A DNA stretch of 64,000 nucleotides from Comamonadaceae bacterium G21597-S1 (GTDB lineage: Bacteria; Pseudomonadota; Gammaproteobacteria; Burkholderiales; Burkholderiaceae_C), in NCBI GenBank assembly GCA_027214345.1, contig JAPWHR010000009.1, forward strand, positions 186,001 through 250,000. Reading direction: 5' to 3'. The translations under genes and the position numbers were made by a program. Below are positions 28,094-37,163 of the stretch, piece after piece. The notes under the pieces were generated by a model. It did not search any database, was not told the DNA's origin, and saw only the letters and a program-made list of their open reading frames with translations. How positions within the stretch are numbered: position 1 is the stretch's first letter; each line of letters begins with the position of its first letter.

Positions 28094-29080
28094 ATGCATA
28101 TACGCCCATTCCTCACAATCGGCTTCTCGGCGGGGCTGCTTGCCGCCGCCTTTTCACCGGCGCTCGTCAGCAGTGCCTCGGCGGCCTGGCCAGAGAAGAC
28201 GATTCAACTGGTCGTTCCATTCGCCGCCGGCGGCAGCACCGACACCGTTGCGCGCATGGTGGCAGCTGAAATGGCCAAGTACACCGATCAGAGCATCGTC
28301 GTCACCAACAAGCCTGGCGCCGGTAGCGCGATCGGCAGCCAGGTGGTGGCACGCGCAGAGCCGGACGGCTACACCATTCTGATGGGCGGGCAAGCCAATG
28401 TGATGGTGTCGCTGACCTACACCAAACTGAGCTTCGATCCCGTCAAGGACTTCGCGCCAGTTGGGCTCGTCGTCGATGTTCCCAACCTTCTGGCTGTCAA
28501 TGTGGACACCCCTTACAAGAACCTTGCCGACCTCATCCGCGCGGCCAAGGCCGAACCCGTCCAGATCGCCTATGCCTCGGCTGGCAACGGCACCCCGGCT
28601 CACCTGGTGTGCGAGACCTTCGCCATCAATGCCGGCATTCGCATGACCCATGTGCCTTACAAGGGCAATGCGCCGGCCGTCACGGATCTGCTGGGGGGTC
28701 AGGTACCGGCGATGTGCAACAACCTGAGCGGTACCTTGCCCTATATTCGCGGCGACAAGATGCGTATCCTGGCGGTGACCGGCACGAAGCGCTCACCAGC
28801 AGCGCCCGATGTACCCACGTTTGCCGAGGCCGGCATCAAGGGTTTGAACTCAGGGGCGTGGATGGCTATGCTCGCGCCGGCCGCCACACCCAAGCCCGTG
28901 ATTGCAAGGCTGTCGGAGATCCTCGGCAAGGCGCTTGAGTCAGCCGAGTTGCGCAAGCGCCTGGCAGACATTGGCGCGTCGACGCTGGCGGCAACACCGG
29001 CGGCCGCCGCGGAGCGATTCAACGACGACCTGCAGACGCTCGGTCCTGTCGTCAAAAGGCTGGGTCTGAAGATCGAATAA
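28094..29080 (+). CDS. Bug-family tripartite tricarboxylate transporter substrate-binding protein
   Basis: This 328-residue periplasmic binding protein is similar in plan to the one at 23.8 kb. A signal peptide ends near residue 30 (SASA). Then come IQLVVPFAAGGSTDTVARMV, NKPGAGSAIGSQVVARA, ASAGNGTPAHLV, HVPYKGNAPAVTDLLGGQV and VPTFAEAGIKGL. A cysteine-containing segment (VPAMCNNLSG) is a local difference. The start follows an AAAGGAGA site. By its divergent partner, the ligand may be an acid that is later handled as a CoA thioester. Confidence 0.93.
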   Translation: MHIRPFLTIGFSAGLLAAAFSPALVSSASAAWPEKTIQLVVPFAAGGSTDTVARMVAAEMAKYTDQSIVVTNKPGAGSAIGSQVVARAEPDGYTILMGGQANVMVSLTYTKLSFDPVKDFAPVGLVVDVPNLLAVNVDTPYKNLADLIRAAKAEPVQIAYASAGNGTPAHLVCETFAINAGIRMTHVPYKGNAPAVTDLLGGQVPAMCNNLSGTLPYIRGDKMRILAVTGTKRSPAAPDVPTFAEAGIKGLNSGAWMAMLAPAATPKPVIARLSEILGKALESAELRKRLADIGASTLAATPAAAAERFNDDLQTLGPVVKRLGLKIE

Positions 29081-29159
29081 GACATACGAAGAGTGCCAGG
29101 GCCGGGCGCAGCGCGCGCGACAGCTGCACCGGGCTCCATCAAGCGCCCGATGTACCGGT

Positions 29160-29576
29160 CCTGGGACAACAATCTGGCCGCCAACCTGGTTCGCGGACGA
29201 TTCGCACAGCCGCTTCTCGTTTCGGCCAGCTCCGAATGGACAGTATCGAGTCGCCGTTGGCCTTGCGACTTCCAACCAGGTCGAGCCCGAACGCCGTGAG
29301 AAAGAGCGGGGCGGCGCCGTGGATGTGGCGCGGGTGATGCAAGGCAATACGGCAATTGCAAGCCGACGCAACCGGTCTGGCAGCCGCGTGATGCGGGCGG
29401 GTTTGCCGATCGCGGCAAAGAGAGGTCCGGCCAGTTCGGCGCGCTCGTCGGTATCCGGGCCGCCGACATCCAGCCATGTGCGATCTTGCGCGACCGGCCA
29501 CAGCCTGCGCCAGATCGGCCGAATGGATGGGGTTGATGCGTTTGTCTCCGGAACCGAACGGCCGGACCCGGCCCGC
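29160..29576 (-). pseudogene. remnant of an SDR/NmrA-type NAD(P)-binding protein, C-terminal part
   Basis: Read on the minus strand, DKRINPIHSADLAQAVA appears in one frame, then WLDVGGPDTDERAEL and GKPARITRLPDRLRRL in the next, then AAPLFLTAFGLDLVGSRK back in the first. In sequence these resemble the C-terminal half of atypical short-chain dehydrogenases (NPIHxxDLA, then DVGGP, then KPxRITRxP). Two compensating frameshifts, near 29478 and 29330, and the missing Rossmann half make it a decayed gene. No start codon or intact frame covers it. Confidence 0.6.
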
Positions 29577-29701
29577 GCGAGATGGCCAAGCTGTGGGAGC
29601 AGCCGCGGCACGCGACGCTCAAGCTGCACTGATGCTGGAGCTGCGGCAGCAACCGATGGCGATGTCGGACACCAGATCGTGTCCGACGCGGATCGCCTGA
29701 G
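29577..29701 (+). pseudogene. remnant of a sulfatase 3' end
   Basis: This stretch aligns with the last 40 codons of the sulfatase gene at 24.8-26.4 kb. It has the counterparts of EMDNLWERPEYAQLKL and of the tail MAMSDTSPRPTRIA (here MAMSDTRSCPTRIA), including the TGAGC after the stop. A single-base deletion near 29632 breaks the frame. Many substitutions show it derives from a diverged paralogue rather than a fresh duplication. Confidence 0.65.
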
Positions 29702-29785
29702 CCGGGGCGCCTTGTCCTGAATATTGCGTCGCGCCGTCATGGCGCGATCCGGTGCCGTTCGGGTGCTGCAACGGGTCGGTGCCGT

Positions 29786-30739
29786 TCAGGCTCGGTGGCC
29801 ATCCGGTATCGGTGCGCCGAATGCGGTGTCGCCGTTGGCCACCAGGGCCTTGAGCGCGCGCACCACGGCCGATACCGCGGCGTCGTCCTGGCCACGCCGG
29901 GGTGTGCGCCAGAACAGGCACACATCGTATTGCGGCAGTCCTTCACGGATATGCATGGCCTGCACGGTCGGCGGGTCCTGCACGGGCAGCAGCGCCGGAT
30001 GCGGAACGACACACAGCAGGTCGCTGCGTGCCACCAGGTTGAGCATGGTGGGATAGTCGCCACACTGCACCAGGATGCGCGGATCGGGCAGGCCGCGCAC
30101 CCGGTGCGCCTCCTCGATCACGTTGCCCGCGGTGCCGGCACGCCCGGCCACCGCCCAGCCCGCGTCGCGGATCGCCTCGAGCGAGGTGGCCGCGGCGAGC
30201 GGATGGCCGACCCGCGCATGGACCGTCGGCGTGCTGGTATGCAGCGTGTGGCGCCGGATGCCGCTGGGCCGGTAGCGCCGGGGCCGCGGCGCGATCACCA
30301 GGTCGAGCTCGTGGGCCTGCAGCGCGGCCAGCAGTTCGGGCCCGCTGCCCCACATGATCTGCAGCAGGCCGTCACCCTGGTGCGCGTGCCAGGCCTGTTC
30401 GATGGCCGGGCCGTACAGCAATGCGGCGGCGTGCGCCATGCCGGTGCGCAGCCGCTTCACACCGGGCGCCGGTGTCCAGCCGGTGGCCTGCGCGGGCCCG
30501 CGCGCCAGTCCGTCGAGCGTGGTCTGCAGGTCGGCGGCGCGTTGCGCGGCCTGCACCGCAACCCGGGTCGGCAGCTTCTGCCGGCCGGCCTTCTCGAACA
30601 GCGGCACGCCCCATTCGCGCTCGAGTGTCTGCATGGCCAGCGTGATGGCGGGCTGGCTCACGCCGGCGGCGCGCGCAGCCGCGGCGAAGCTGCCGTGCTC
30701 CACGACGAGTCGCAGGTAGGTCAGTTGTTTCAGGTGCAT
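29786..30739 (-). CDS. LysR-family transcriptional regulator
   Basis: The 317-residue protein has an N-terminal winged helix-turn-helix (LTYLRLVVEHGSFAAAARAA, then GVSQPAITLAMQTLEREWGV) and a LysR substrate-binding domain from about residue 90. The target is not obvious because no gene is divergently placed at its start; a GGDEF-EAL gene ends 139 bp upstream on the same strand. It could control the nearby Bug and acyl-CoA dehydrogenase genes, but the palindromes there are not clear LysR T-N11-A boxes. The family usually responds to a small metabolite. Confidence 0.92.
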   Translation of the reverse strand: MHLKQLTYLRLVVEHGSFAAAARAAGVSQPAITLAMQTLEREWGVPLFEKAGRQKLPTRVAVQAAQRAADLQTTLDGLARGPAQATGWTPAPGVKRLRTGMAHAAALLYGPAIEQAWHAHQGDGLLQIMWGSGPELLAALQAHELDLVIAPRPRRYRPSGIRRHTLHTSTPTVHARVGHPLAAATSLEAIRDAGWAVAGRAGTAGNVIEEAHRVRGLPDPRILVQCGDYPTMLNLVARSDLLCVVPHPALLPVQDPPTVQAMHIREGLPQYDVCLFWRTPRRGQDDAAVSAVVRALKALVANGDTAFGAPIPDGHRA

Positions 30740-30877
30740 GGGGGATTCAGGGGCGTGGTCTCGCGCGATTCGCCATCGACGGACAGGTGCGCGTTCAGTG
30801 ACGCGAGTCCAACATGGAAACGACGTTCACGTGCAGATTGTGGCGTGCCACCGCGCTCCGGGGCACGGCGTGGCCGA

Positions 30878-33256
30878 TCACGCAATGCCCAGGGGCACCT
30901 GCAGGCTGGCCTGCGCCGGGGCGATCTCGTCGATCCCTTGCCAGTCGTGGATGAAAGCCGCTACGACGTGCGCGGGCATCGGGCGACTGATCAGGTAACC
31001 CTGCAGGCAGCTGCAGCCATGTTCGGCCAGCATGCTGGCCTGCCGGACGTCTTCCACACCCTCGGCAACCGTGGCCATGCCCAACGCCCGGGCCATGGCC
31101 ACGATGGTTTCCACGAGCACTTGCGCATCGTGGTCGGTGTACAGGTCGCGCACGAAGCTTCGGTCGATCTTGAGCGTATCGAACGGAAACTGGCGCAGAT
31201 ACCCCAGGGCCGAATAGCCGGTACCGAAGTCGTCCAGCGCCGTGCGAAATCCCAGCGCGCGCAGCCGGCGCAACGAGGCAACCGCGGTATCGCCATCGTC
31301 GATGAGCACGGATTCGGTGACCTCCAGTTCGACGCGGCCACTGGCAATGCCGCTGGCGGCGGACTGCACCCGGGCAACGAAGTCCGGCGCGGTGAGCTGG
31401 GCCGCCGAGATGTTGATCGACACATTGATGTCTTCGCGCCACAACGCCGCCTCCTCGCAGGCCTTGTGCAGCACCCAGTCGCCGATCGCATGCATCAGAC
31501 CTGCGGATTCGGCGATCGGGACGAATTCGGACGGTGATACGTCGCCGTACTCTGCATGGTGCCAGCGCAGCAGCGCCTCGAAGCCGCAGATGCGCTGGTC
31601 GCTCGTGGTGACCTGCGGCTGGAAGGCCAGTCGCAGTTCGTCGCGCTCGATGGCGCCACGCAGGGCCTGGGCGAGCGCCGCGCGTCGCCGGTTGCCATCC
31701 TCCAGCGACGGTTCGAAGAATCGGTACTGGTTGCCACCGGCGTGTTTGGCGGCATACAGCGCGAGATCGGCATGGTTCAGCAAGGTGTCGACATCCTTCC
31801 CGTCGCCCGGAGCAAAGGCCACGCCCATGCTTGCCGGCAGATTTTCGGCATCGGCCGCCTGCGGGTCGCTGCCGTTCAACGCCTGCAGCAGGCGGTCCAG
31901 CATGGTCCGCACCTCCTGTTGCTCGATGGCGCCCCGCAGCACCATGGCAAATTCGTCGCCGCCCAGGCGTGCCACCGTGTCGCTGCGCCGGCTGACGGCG
32001 AGCAGGCGTTGCCCGAACAGGTTCAGCGCGTGGTCGCCCGCGGCGTGGCCCCGCCCGTCGTTGATCTGCTTGAAGTCGTCCAGGTCGAACACCACGACCG
32101 CGAATGTGTTGTCACCCTGCGCCGGAGAATGGAGCAGGGTTTCGAGCATTTCCCGGAACTGTCGCCGGTTCACCAGACCGGTCAGGCTGTCGTTGTTGGC
32201 CAGCCAGCTCAACCGCATGTGGGCCATCTGCTTGTCGGTGATATCGGCGGCCACGCCGCGCCAGCCCAGCGTGTTGCCGTGTTCGTCGACCAGGGGGCGT
32301 GCGCTCAGCGCCCACCAGCTGCGCCCCCTGCGCGTGAGCAGCGAGAGGTGCTGGTCGCGGAACGCGCGTTGGCTCTTGAGGTGCGTTTGCAGTTGCTTCC
32401 ACTGCTGCACCCCCTGTTCGTCCCGCGGCATCCAGCGGCGCAGCAGTGCCAGGCCATGCAGCCTGGCCAGCCGCTCGCCGGGCACCCCGACGACATGGGC
32501 CAGGCGCGACGAGACTTGGACGAAGCGGCCGGACTGGTCCAGCTCCCATAGCAGGTCGCTGGTGTGGTCTTCGAAGTCCTTGAGCAGGAGGCTGATCACC
32601 TCGTTCTGGCGTTCGGCGCGTGATTCGGCCACCAGCCGCGCGCCGAAGGACTTGGCGTGGCTCCACACGCTGTAGACGACCACCACGCTGTACACCAGCA
32701 GCAGGCCGGCGAAGCCGCGCGACTGCTCCAGGCCGGAGCTGTACAAGGCCCAGGCGGCGGCCGAGCCGAGGCAGACCACATAGGCCGTTCCGGCGGCCGG
32801 CATGCTCGACAGCGCAAAACCCCCGGCGCAGACCATGCCGACCGTCACCATGCCCACATAAAACTGGGCCGTCGAGTGCAGGTCGGCCTGGAACAGCAGC
32901 GGCAATGCTCCCCAGGCCAGGCCCAGCATGGCCGCCTGAAACACGCCATGGCGCATCGCGCGGCGCGAGGCCGTCTTGTGTTCCGGGCGCGAACGCGCAC
33001 GGAGCCAGCCGCGAAACCCCAGTACGGACAGTGCCGAGACGGTCAGCGCCCAGGCCAGCAGGATCGTGCGGTTGACGGGTTCTGACCACAATGCAAAGGC
33101 GACGACCAGCACGTTGAGAAAGTTGATGATCATCGCCAGCGGCGTCAGGCGCAGAATCGCCTGGATCTGACGGGCGCGGAATCGAGCCGCGTCCACTTCA
33201 TCGGCTTCGTACGCCCGAAACAGCGTTGCCAGATAGGAAGTGAAACGCCCCAGCAT
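30878..33256 (-). CDS. membrane GGDEF-EAL cyclic-di-GMP protein with PAS domain
   Basis: The 792-residue protein starts at ATG 33256. About six membrane segments occupy residues 35-215. A PAS-like domain follows at about 240-360, then a GGDEF domain (LGGDEFAMVL near residue 434) and an EAL domain (FEALLRWHH near 559, DDFGTGYSALGYL, TLKIDRSFV). The catalytic GGDEF and EAL motifs and the LTGLVNRR and DLDDFKQIND segments look intact, so both synthesis and breakdown of cyclic di-GMP are possible. The signal is unknown. It stands alone in its transcription unit. Confidence 0.93.
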   Translation of the reverse strand: MLGRFTSYLATLFRAYEADEVDAARFRARQIQAILRLTPLAMIINFLNVLVVAFALWSEPVNRTILLAWALTVSALSVLGFRGWLRARSRPEHKTASRRAMRHGVFQAAMLGLAWGALPLLFQADLHSTAQFYVGMVTVGMVCAGGFALSSMPAAGTAYVVCLGSAAAWALYSSGLEQSRGFAGLLLVYSVVVVYSVWSHAKSFGARLVAESRAERQNEVISLLLKDFEDHTSDLLWELDQSGRFVQVSSRLAHVVGVPGERLARLHGLALLRRWMPRDEQGVQQWKQLQTHLKSQRAFRDQHLSLLTRRGRSWWALSARPLVDEHGNTLGWRGVAADITDKQMAHMRLSWLANNDSLTGLVNRRQFREMLETLLHSPAQGDNTFAVVVFDLDDFKQINDGRGHAAGDHALNLFGQRLLAVSRRSDTVARLGGDEFAMVLRGAIEQQEVRTMLDRLLQALNGSDPQAADAENLPASMGVAFAPGDGKDVDTLLNHADLALYAAKHAGGNQYRFFEPSLEDGNRRRAALAQALRGAIERDELRLAFQPQVTTSDQRICGFEALLRWHHAEYGDVSPSEFVPIAESAGLMHAIGDWVLHKACEEAALWREDINVSINISAAQLTAPDFVARVQSAASGIASGRVELEVTESVLIDDGDTAVASLRRLRALGFRTALDDFGTGYSALGYLRQFPFDTLKIDRSFVRDLYTDHDAQVLVETIVAMARALGMATVAEGVEDVRQASMLAEHGCSCLQGYLISRPMPAHVVAAFIHDWQGIDEIAPAQASLQVPLGIA

Positions 33257-33594
33257 CAGTCCCGTCTCACGGGATGTGGCGGTAGCGGCCGGTACCGGGG
33301 AACATGACCACGCGGCCCGAGTCGACCTCTTCGAGAGATCGGGTGTGCCACGCGGTGGGCGCGGCCCGTGTGTCGACAGTGTCCATGGTTGCTGCGAGTA
33401 TGGTGTTGGGTAGCGGCCCGCGTCAAGATGGATGGGACCCGTACCCATTCCCATTCACGGCCACGACAAATGCAGGTCGGCTCTCCGATTCGGGCCGACT
33501 CCGCCGGCGTAGCGCGTTGCCGCCGGCAGGGGGGCTGGGCATCTGGCCGCAGCGCCACGAGGACGAAACCCGCTGTGATGGCCGGGGGTGCCAG
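33257..33594. other. intergenic region upstream of the GGDEF-EAL gene
   Basis: These 338 bp lie between the stop of the ankyrin gene and the start of the GGDEF-EAL gene, both on the minus strand. I see no coding pattern on either strand and no clear promoter or terminator. It must hold the promoter of the GGDEF-EAL gene. Confidence 0.4.
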
Positions 33595-34296
33595 TCAGCG
33601 CGCGCCGGCTGTTTGCAGCATGGCCGCCACCTGCGCCTGGCCACGCCGCAGCGCGTGTTGCAGCGGCGTCACGCCGTCGCGGTCGGCAAGGTTCAGCGCC
33701 GCGCCTGCTGCGATCAGCTGGCGCACGATCTCGGCATGGGCCGGCCCGCCATCGCCCAGGATGACGGCTTCGAGCAGCGCAGTCCAGCCCAGGTTGTTGA
33801 CATGGTCGACATCGATGCGGGTCTGCAGCAGCAGCCGGACCGTCTCCACATGGCCGTAGTGGCAGGCCGGAATCAGCGCCGTGCCGCCATACCGGTTGGT
33901 GCTGGCCAGGTCCGCGCCCGCGTCCAGCGTGGCGCGCACGATGGCGGTGTGGCCGCGTGCGCCGGCCAGCAGGAAGGCGCTGTCGCGTTGCCGGTCCTGG
34001 GCGTTGACATCGGCGCCGCGCGCGATCAGCAACCGGACCACCGGCAGATGGTTGCCATCAGTGGCCGCCAGCACGGCGGTGCGGCCGCGGGCGTCGCGCT
34101 GTGCGATCGGCGTGCCGGCGTCGAGCAGCGCGCGCACCCGGGCCAGGTCCCCGCGTTGCGCGGCGTCGACCAGCGGCGCGCCGGTGTTGCCGGCCTGCGG
34201 CCAAGCGGCTCCGGCACCAAGGCCCAGGCCGAGCGCCACCATCCGGGCGACGGTGCGGCGTTGCGGGTCGGGGCGTGTGCGGGAATGGTCGGTCAT
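33595..34296 (-). CDS. exported ankyrin-repeat protein
   Basis: The 233-residue protein has an N-terminal hydrophobic segment (ARMVALGLGLGAGAAWPQA) preceded by arginines, consistent with a signal peptide. Four to five ankyrin repeats follow from about residue 40 (APLVDAAQRGDLARVRALLD, GRTAVLAATDGNHLPVVRLL, GGTALIPACHYGHVETVRLL, GWTALLEAVILGDGG, GVTPLQHALRRGQ). Such small periplasmic ankyrin proteins are common in beta-proteobacteria and of unknown role, probably protein binding. A methyltransferase gene is divergent, with 65 bp between the starts. Confidence 0.88.
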   Translation of the reverse strand: MTDHSRTRPDPQRRTVARMVALGLGLGAGAAWPQAGNTGAPLVDAAQRGDLARVRALLDAGTPIAQRDARGRTAVLAATDGNHLPVVRLLIARGADVNAQDRQRDSAFLLAGARGHTAIVRATLDAGADLASTNRYGGTALIPACHYGHVETVRLLLQTRIDVDHVNNLGWTALLEAVILGDGGPAHAEIVRQLIAAGAALNLADRDGVTPLQHALRRGQAQVAAMLQTAGAR

Positions 34297-34361
34297 GGTC
34301 GGGGGATGTGATCACCCGCCGTCGGCGGAATGGGGCGAAGTCGGTATGCTAGCGTCCCATC

Positions 34362-34991
34362 ATGCAGCCAAACGATACCCCCTTCAGCCCGGCGGCCGAA
34401 CGCAACAAGCAGCCCATCCTCGACGTGTTGCACACCGTGCTGCCGCCGCGCGGTCGCGCACTGGAGATCGCCTCGGGCACGGGGCAACACGTGGGCTGGT
34501 TTGCCGCCGCGTTGCCGCACTGGGACTGGCAACCGAGCGACATGGTCGCGGCCGCCTTGCCCGGCATCGACGCGGTGGCGCGCCAGCCGGGCCGGCCGAA
34601 TGTGCGGCCGCCGCTGCGGCTTGACGTGTGCGACAACCCCTGGCCGTCGCAGGGCCCGGCGTTCGACGCGCCCTTCGACCTGGTGTATTGCGCCAACATG
34701 ATCCATATCGCGCCATGGGCGTGTTGCGTCGGCCTGATGGCCGGCTGTGCCCGGCATCTGGCGGCCGATGGGCGGCTGGTGACCTACGGCCCGTACTTCG
34801 AGTCCGGCGTCACGCCGGCAGCGGGCAACCTGGCGTTCGACCGGAGCCTGCACGAGCGTGATCCGCAATGGGGTATCCGGCAACTGGACGACGTGGCCGG
34901 TTGCGCGGCGCAGGCCGGATTGGGCCTGCTCGAGCGCCACGCGATGCCGGCGAACAACCTGTTGCTGGTGTGGGGCCGGTCCGCTGCCTGA
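34362..34991 (+). CDS. DUF938 class I methyltransferase-like protein
   Basis: The 209-residue protein starts MQPNDTPFSPAAERNKQPI, the DUF938 N-terminal signature. A SAM-binding motif I (ALEIASGTGQHVGWFA), the PSDM acidic position and the LVYCANMIHIAPW motif follow. The family is methyltransferase-like with no proven substrate. It is convergent with mutL, 61 bp apart, and a G-rich repeat fills that gap. Confidence 0.88.
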   Translation: MQPNDTPFSPAAERNKQPILDVLHTVLPPRGRALEIASGTGQHVGWFAAALPHWDWQPSDMVAAALPGIDAVARQPGRPNVRPPLRLDVCDNPWPSQGPAFDAPFDLVYCANMIHIAPWACCVGLMAGCARHLAADGRLVTYGPYFESGVTPAAGNLAFDRSLHERDPQWGIRQLDDVAGCAAQAGLGLLERHAMPANNLLLVWGRSAA

Positions 34992-34994
34992 CGC

Positions 34995-35038
34995 GGGCAG
35001 GGCAGGGCAGGGTAGGGCGGTGTGGTGTGGTGTGGGGC
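34995..35038 (+). repeat. G-run tandem repeat with G-quadruplex potential
   Basis: Five GGG runs spaced by CA, CA, CA and TA (34995-35017) meet the classical G-quadruplex pattern, followed by three GGTGT units (35019-35033). It lies between the convergent stop codons of the DUF938 gene and mutL. Confidence 0.6.
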
Positions 35039-35052
35039 TGGCGCGGCGCCGG

Positions 35053-37104
35053 TCAGCGTCCGCGCAGGAACAGGTTGTCGAGTTCGCGCAGGCTGACCTG
35101 GCGCCAGGTCGGGCGGCCGTGGTTGCACTGGTCCGAGCGGTCGGTGGCCTCCATCTGGCGCAGCAATGCATTCATCTCGGTCAGCGTCAGGCTGCGGTTG
35201 GCGCGCACCGCGCCGTGGCAGGCCATCGTGGCCAGGATCTCGTCGCGCGCGCGTTGCACCACGGTGCTGGCGTCGTGCTGGGCCAGTTCCTCGAGCACGC
35301 TGCGCGCCAGCGCGGCGGCGTCGCCCTGGGCCAGCGTGGCGGGTACGGCGCGCACCGCCAGCGTGGTGGCCGACAGCGGGGCGATGTCCAGGCCCAGCGT
35401 GTGCAGCGTGTCGGCATGGGCCTCGGCCGCGGCAATGTCGTGCGCGCTGGCAGCGAACGTGACCGGGATCAGCAGAGGCTGGCTGGCCAGGCGCTGGGTT
35501 TGTCCCGCCATGGCCGCGGCGTCGAACTGGGTCTTGAGCCGTTCGTAGACGATGCGTTCGTGCGCCGCGTGCATGTCGACGATGACCAGGCCCTGGCTGT
35601 TCTCGGCCAGGATGTAGACACCGTGCAGTTGGGCCAGCGCGCGGCCGAGCGGCCAGGCCTGGGCGTCGTCGGTGCCGTCGTGGCGCGGCGTTGATTCGGT
35701 ACCGACGGGCATGGCTGCCGGGTCGGCGGGCTGGCCGAGTCCCACCGATGTGCCCCCGGCGTCTGGCAGGGGATTTGCTGCCGCCGGCAGCGGGGTTTCG
35801 CTGCGCCGCACCGGCCACAAGGCTTCGAAATCGGACACCCGGTGGCCGTTGTTGCCGCCGGCGGTCGGCGCGCCGAAACGCATCATCGGGGGCTGGGACC
35901 AGCCGCGGGCCGCGAAGGGGATGGCGCCGGCCGGGCCCGACGATGGCGTCATGGCGCTCGCGGGCAGGCCCGGCGCCGGCGCTTGTTCGGCATGGCCGGC
36001 GCGCGGCCGTGCCAGCGCGTCCTGCACGGCACGGCGCACGGCCTGGTGCACCTCGCGGCTGTCGCGGAACCGCACCTCGATCTTGGTCGGGTGCACGTTG
36101 ACGTCGACGCGCGCCGGGTCCATGTCCAGGTACAACACGTAGACCGGCTGGCGCTGGCCGTGCAATACGTCTTCGAAGGCGCTGCGTACCGCGTGTTGCA
36201 GCACCTTGTCGCGCACGAAGCGGCCGTTGACGTAGCAGAACTGCTGGTCGGCGCGGGCTCGGGCCGCGTCCGGGATGCCGACACGGCCCCGCACGCGGAC
36301 CGGGCGCGGGGTGTGGCGCAGGTGGGTGGGGATGGCGTCGTCAGCGGCGTCGTTGGTGTCGCGCGGGGCGTCTTCGGCCAGGGCAATGGATTGCTCGACG
36401 AAACTGGCGCCGAGCACGTCGGCCATGCGGCGCGACTGGGCCTGCGCCAGCGGCATGTCGGTACCGGAGGCTTCGGCGTTGCAGGCGCGCCATTGCTGGA
36501 CCAATTTGCCTTCGTGCCATAACGCGAAACCGACGTCCGGCCGCGACAGGGCGGGGCGGCGCACCGCCTCGAGGCAGTGGGCCAGTTCCGTGGCGTCGGT
36601 CTTGAGGAACTTGCGCCGCGCCGGCGTGCTGAAGAACAGTTCCTTGACCTCGACCGTGGTGCCGGTGGCGCGCGCGATCGGCCGCAGTTCGCCGCTGCGC
36701 CCGTCCAGCGCGAAAGCGCTGCCGGCGCCGTCGGCGCGCGAGGCGATGGTGCAGTCGGCGATGGCGTTGATGGCGGCCAGCGCCTCGCCGCGAAAGCCGA
36801 AGCTGCCCACCGATTCGAGTTCCTGCAGGTTGCCGATCTTGCTGGTGGCGTGGCGCTTGAACGCCATCGGCAGGTCCTCGCGCACGATGCCCATGCCGTC
36901 GTCCTCGACCGCGATCAGGCGCACGCCGCCGGCGAGCAGGCGCACGGTGATGGAGCGCGCGCCGGCGTCCAGCGCGTTGTCGATGAGTTCGCGCACCACC
37001 GAGGCCGGTCGTTCGACCACCTCGCCAGCGGCGATCTGGCTGATGAGTTCGTCGGGGAGTTCGCGGATGGCGCGGCGCGGCGCGGGGGACAATAGGGCGT
37101 TCAC
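35053..37104 (-). CDS. mutL: DNA mismatch repair protein MutL
   Basis: The 683-residue protein has the GHKL ATPase N-domain: ISQIAAGEVVERPASVVREL, DNALDAGA, EDDGMGI, KRHATSKI and GFRGEALAAI. A long low-complexity linker (about residues 350-480) leads to a C-terminal dimerisation domain. That domain carries DMHAAHERIVYE, matching the MutL endonuclease motif D-x-H-A-x2-E-x4-E with Met in place of the usual Gln. This fits organisms that repair without MutH. The start is GTG 37104. A dedA-family gene is divergent, with 59 bp between. Confidence 0.95.
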   Translation of the reverse strand: MNALLSPAPRRAIRELPDELISQIAAGEVVERPASVVRELIDNALDAGARSITVRLLAGGVRLIAVEDDGMGIVREDLPMAFKRHATSKIGNLQELESVGSFGFRGEALAAINAIADCTIASRADGAGSAFALDGRSGELRPIARATGTTVEVKELFFSTPARRKFLKTDATELAHCLEAVRRPALSRPDVGFALWHEGKLVQQWRACNAEASGTDMPLAQAQSRRMADVLGASFVEQSIALAEDAPRDTNDAADDAIPTHLRHTPRPVRVRGRVGIPDAARARADQQFCYVNGRFVRDKVLQHAVRSAFEDVLHGQRQPVYVLYLDMDPARVDVNVHPTKIEVRFRDSREVHQAVRRAVQDALARPRAGHAEQAPAPGLPASAMTPSSGPAGAIPFAARGWSQPPMMRFGAPTAGGNNGHRVSDFEALWPVRRSETPLPAAANPLPDAGGTSVGLGQPADPAAMPVGTESTPRHDGTDDAQAWPLGRALAQLHGVYILAENSQGLVIVDMHAAHERIVYERLKTQFDAAAMAGQTQRLASQPLLIPVTFAASAHDIAAAEAHADTLHTLGLDIAPLSATTLAVRAVPATLAQGDAAALARSVLEELAQHDASTVVQRARDEILATMACHGAVRANRSLTLTEMNALLRQMEATDRSDQCNHGRPTWRQVSLRELDNLFLRGR

Positions 37105-37163
37105 CGGGGCATTTTAGGAGCCCTGCCATGGGCCGGTCATGGCGGCGGCGATAATCCTGCCCC

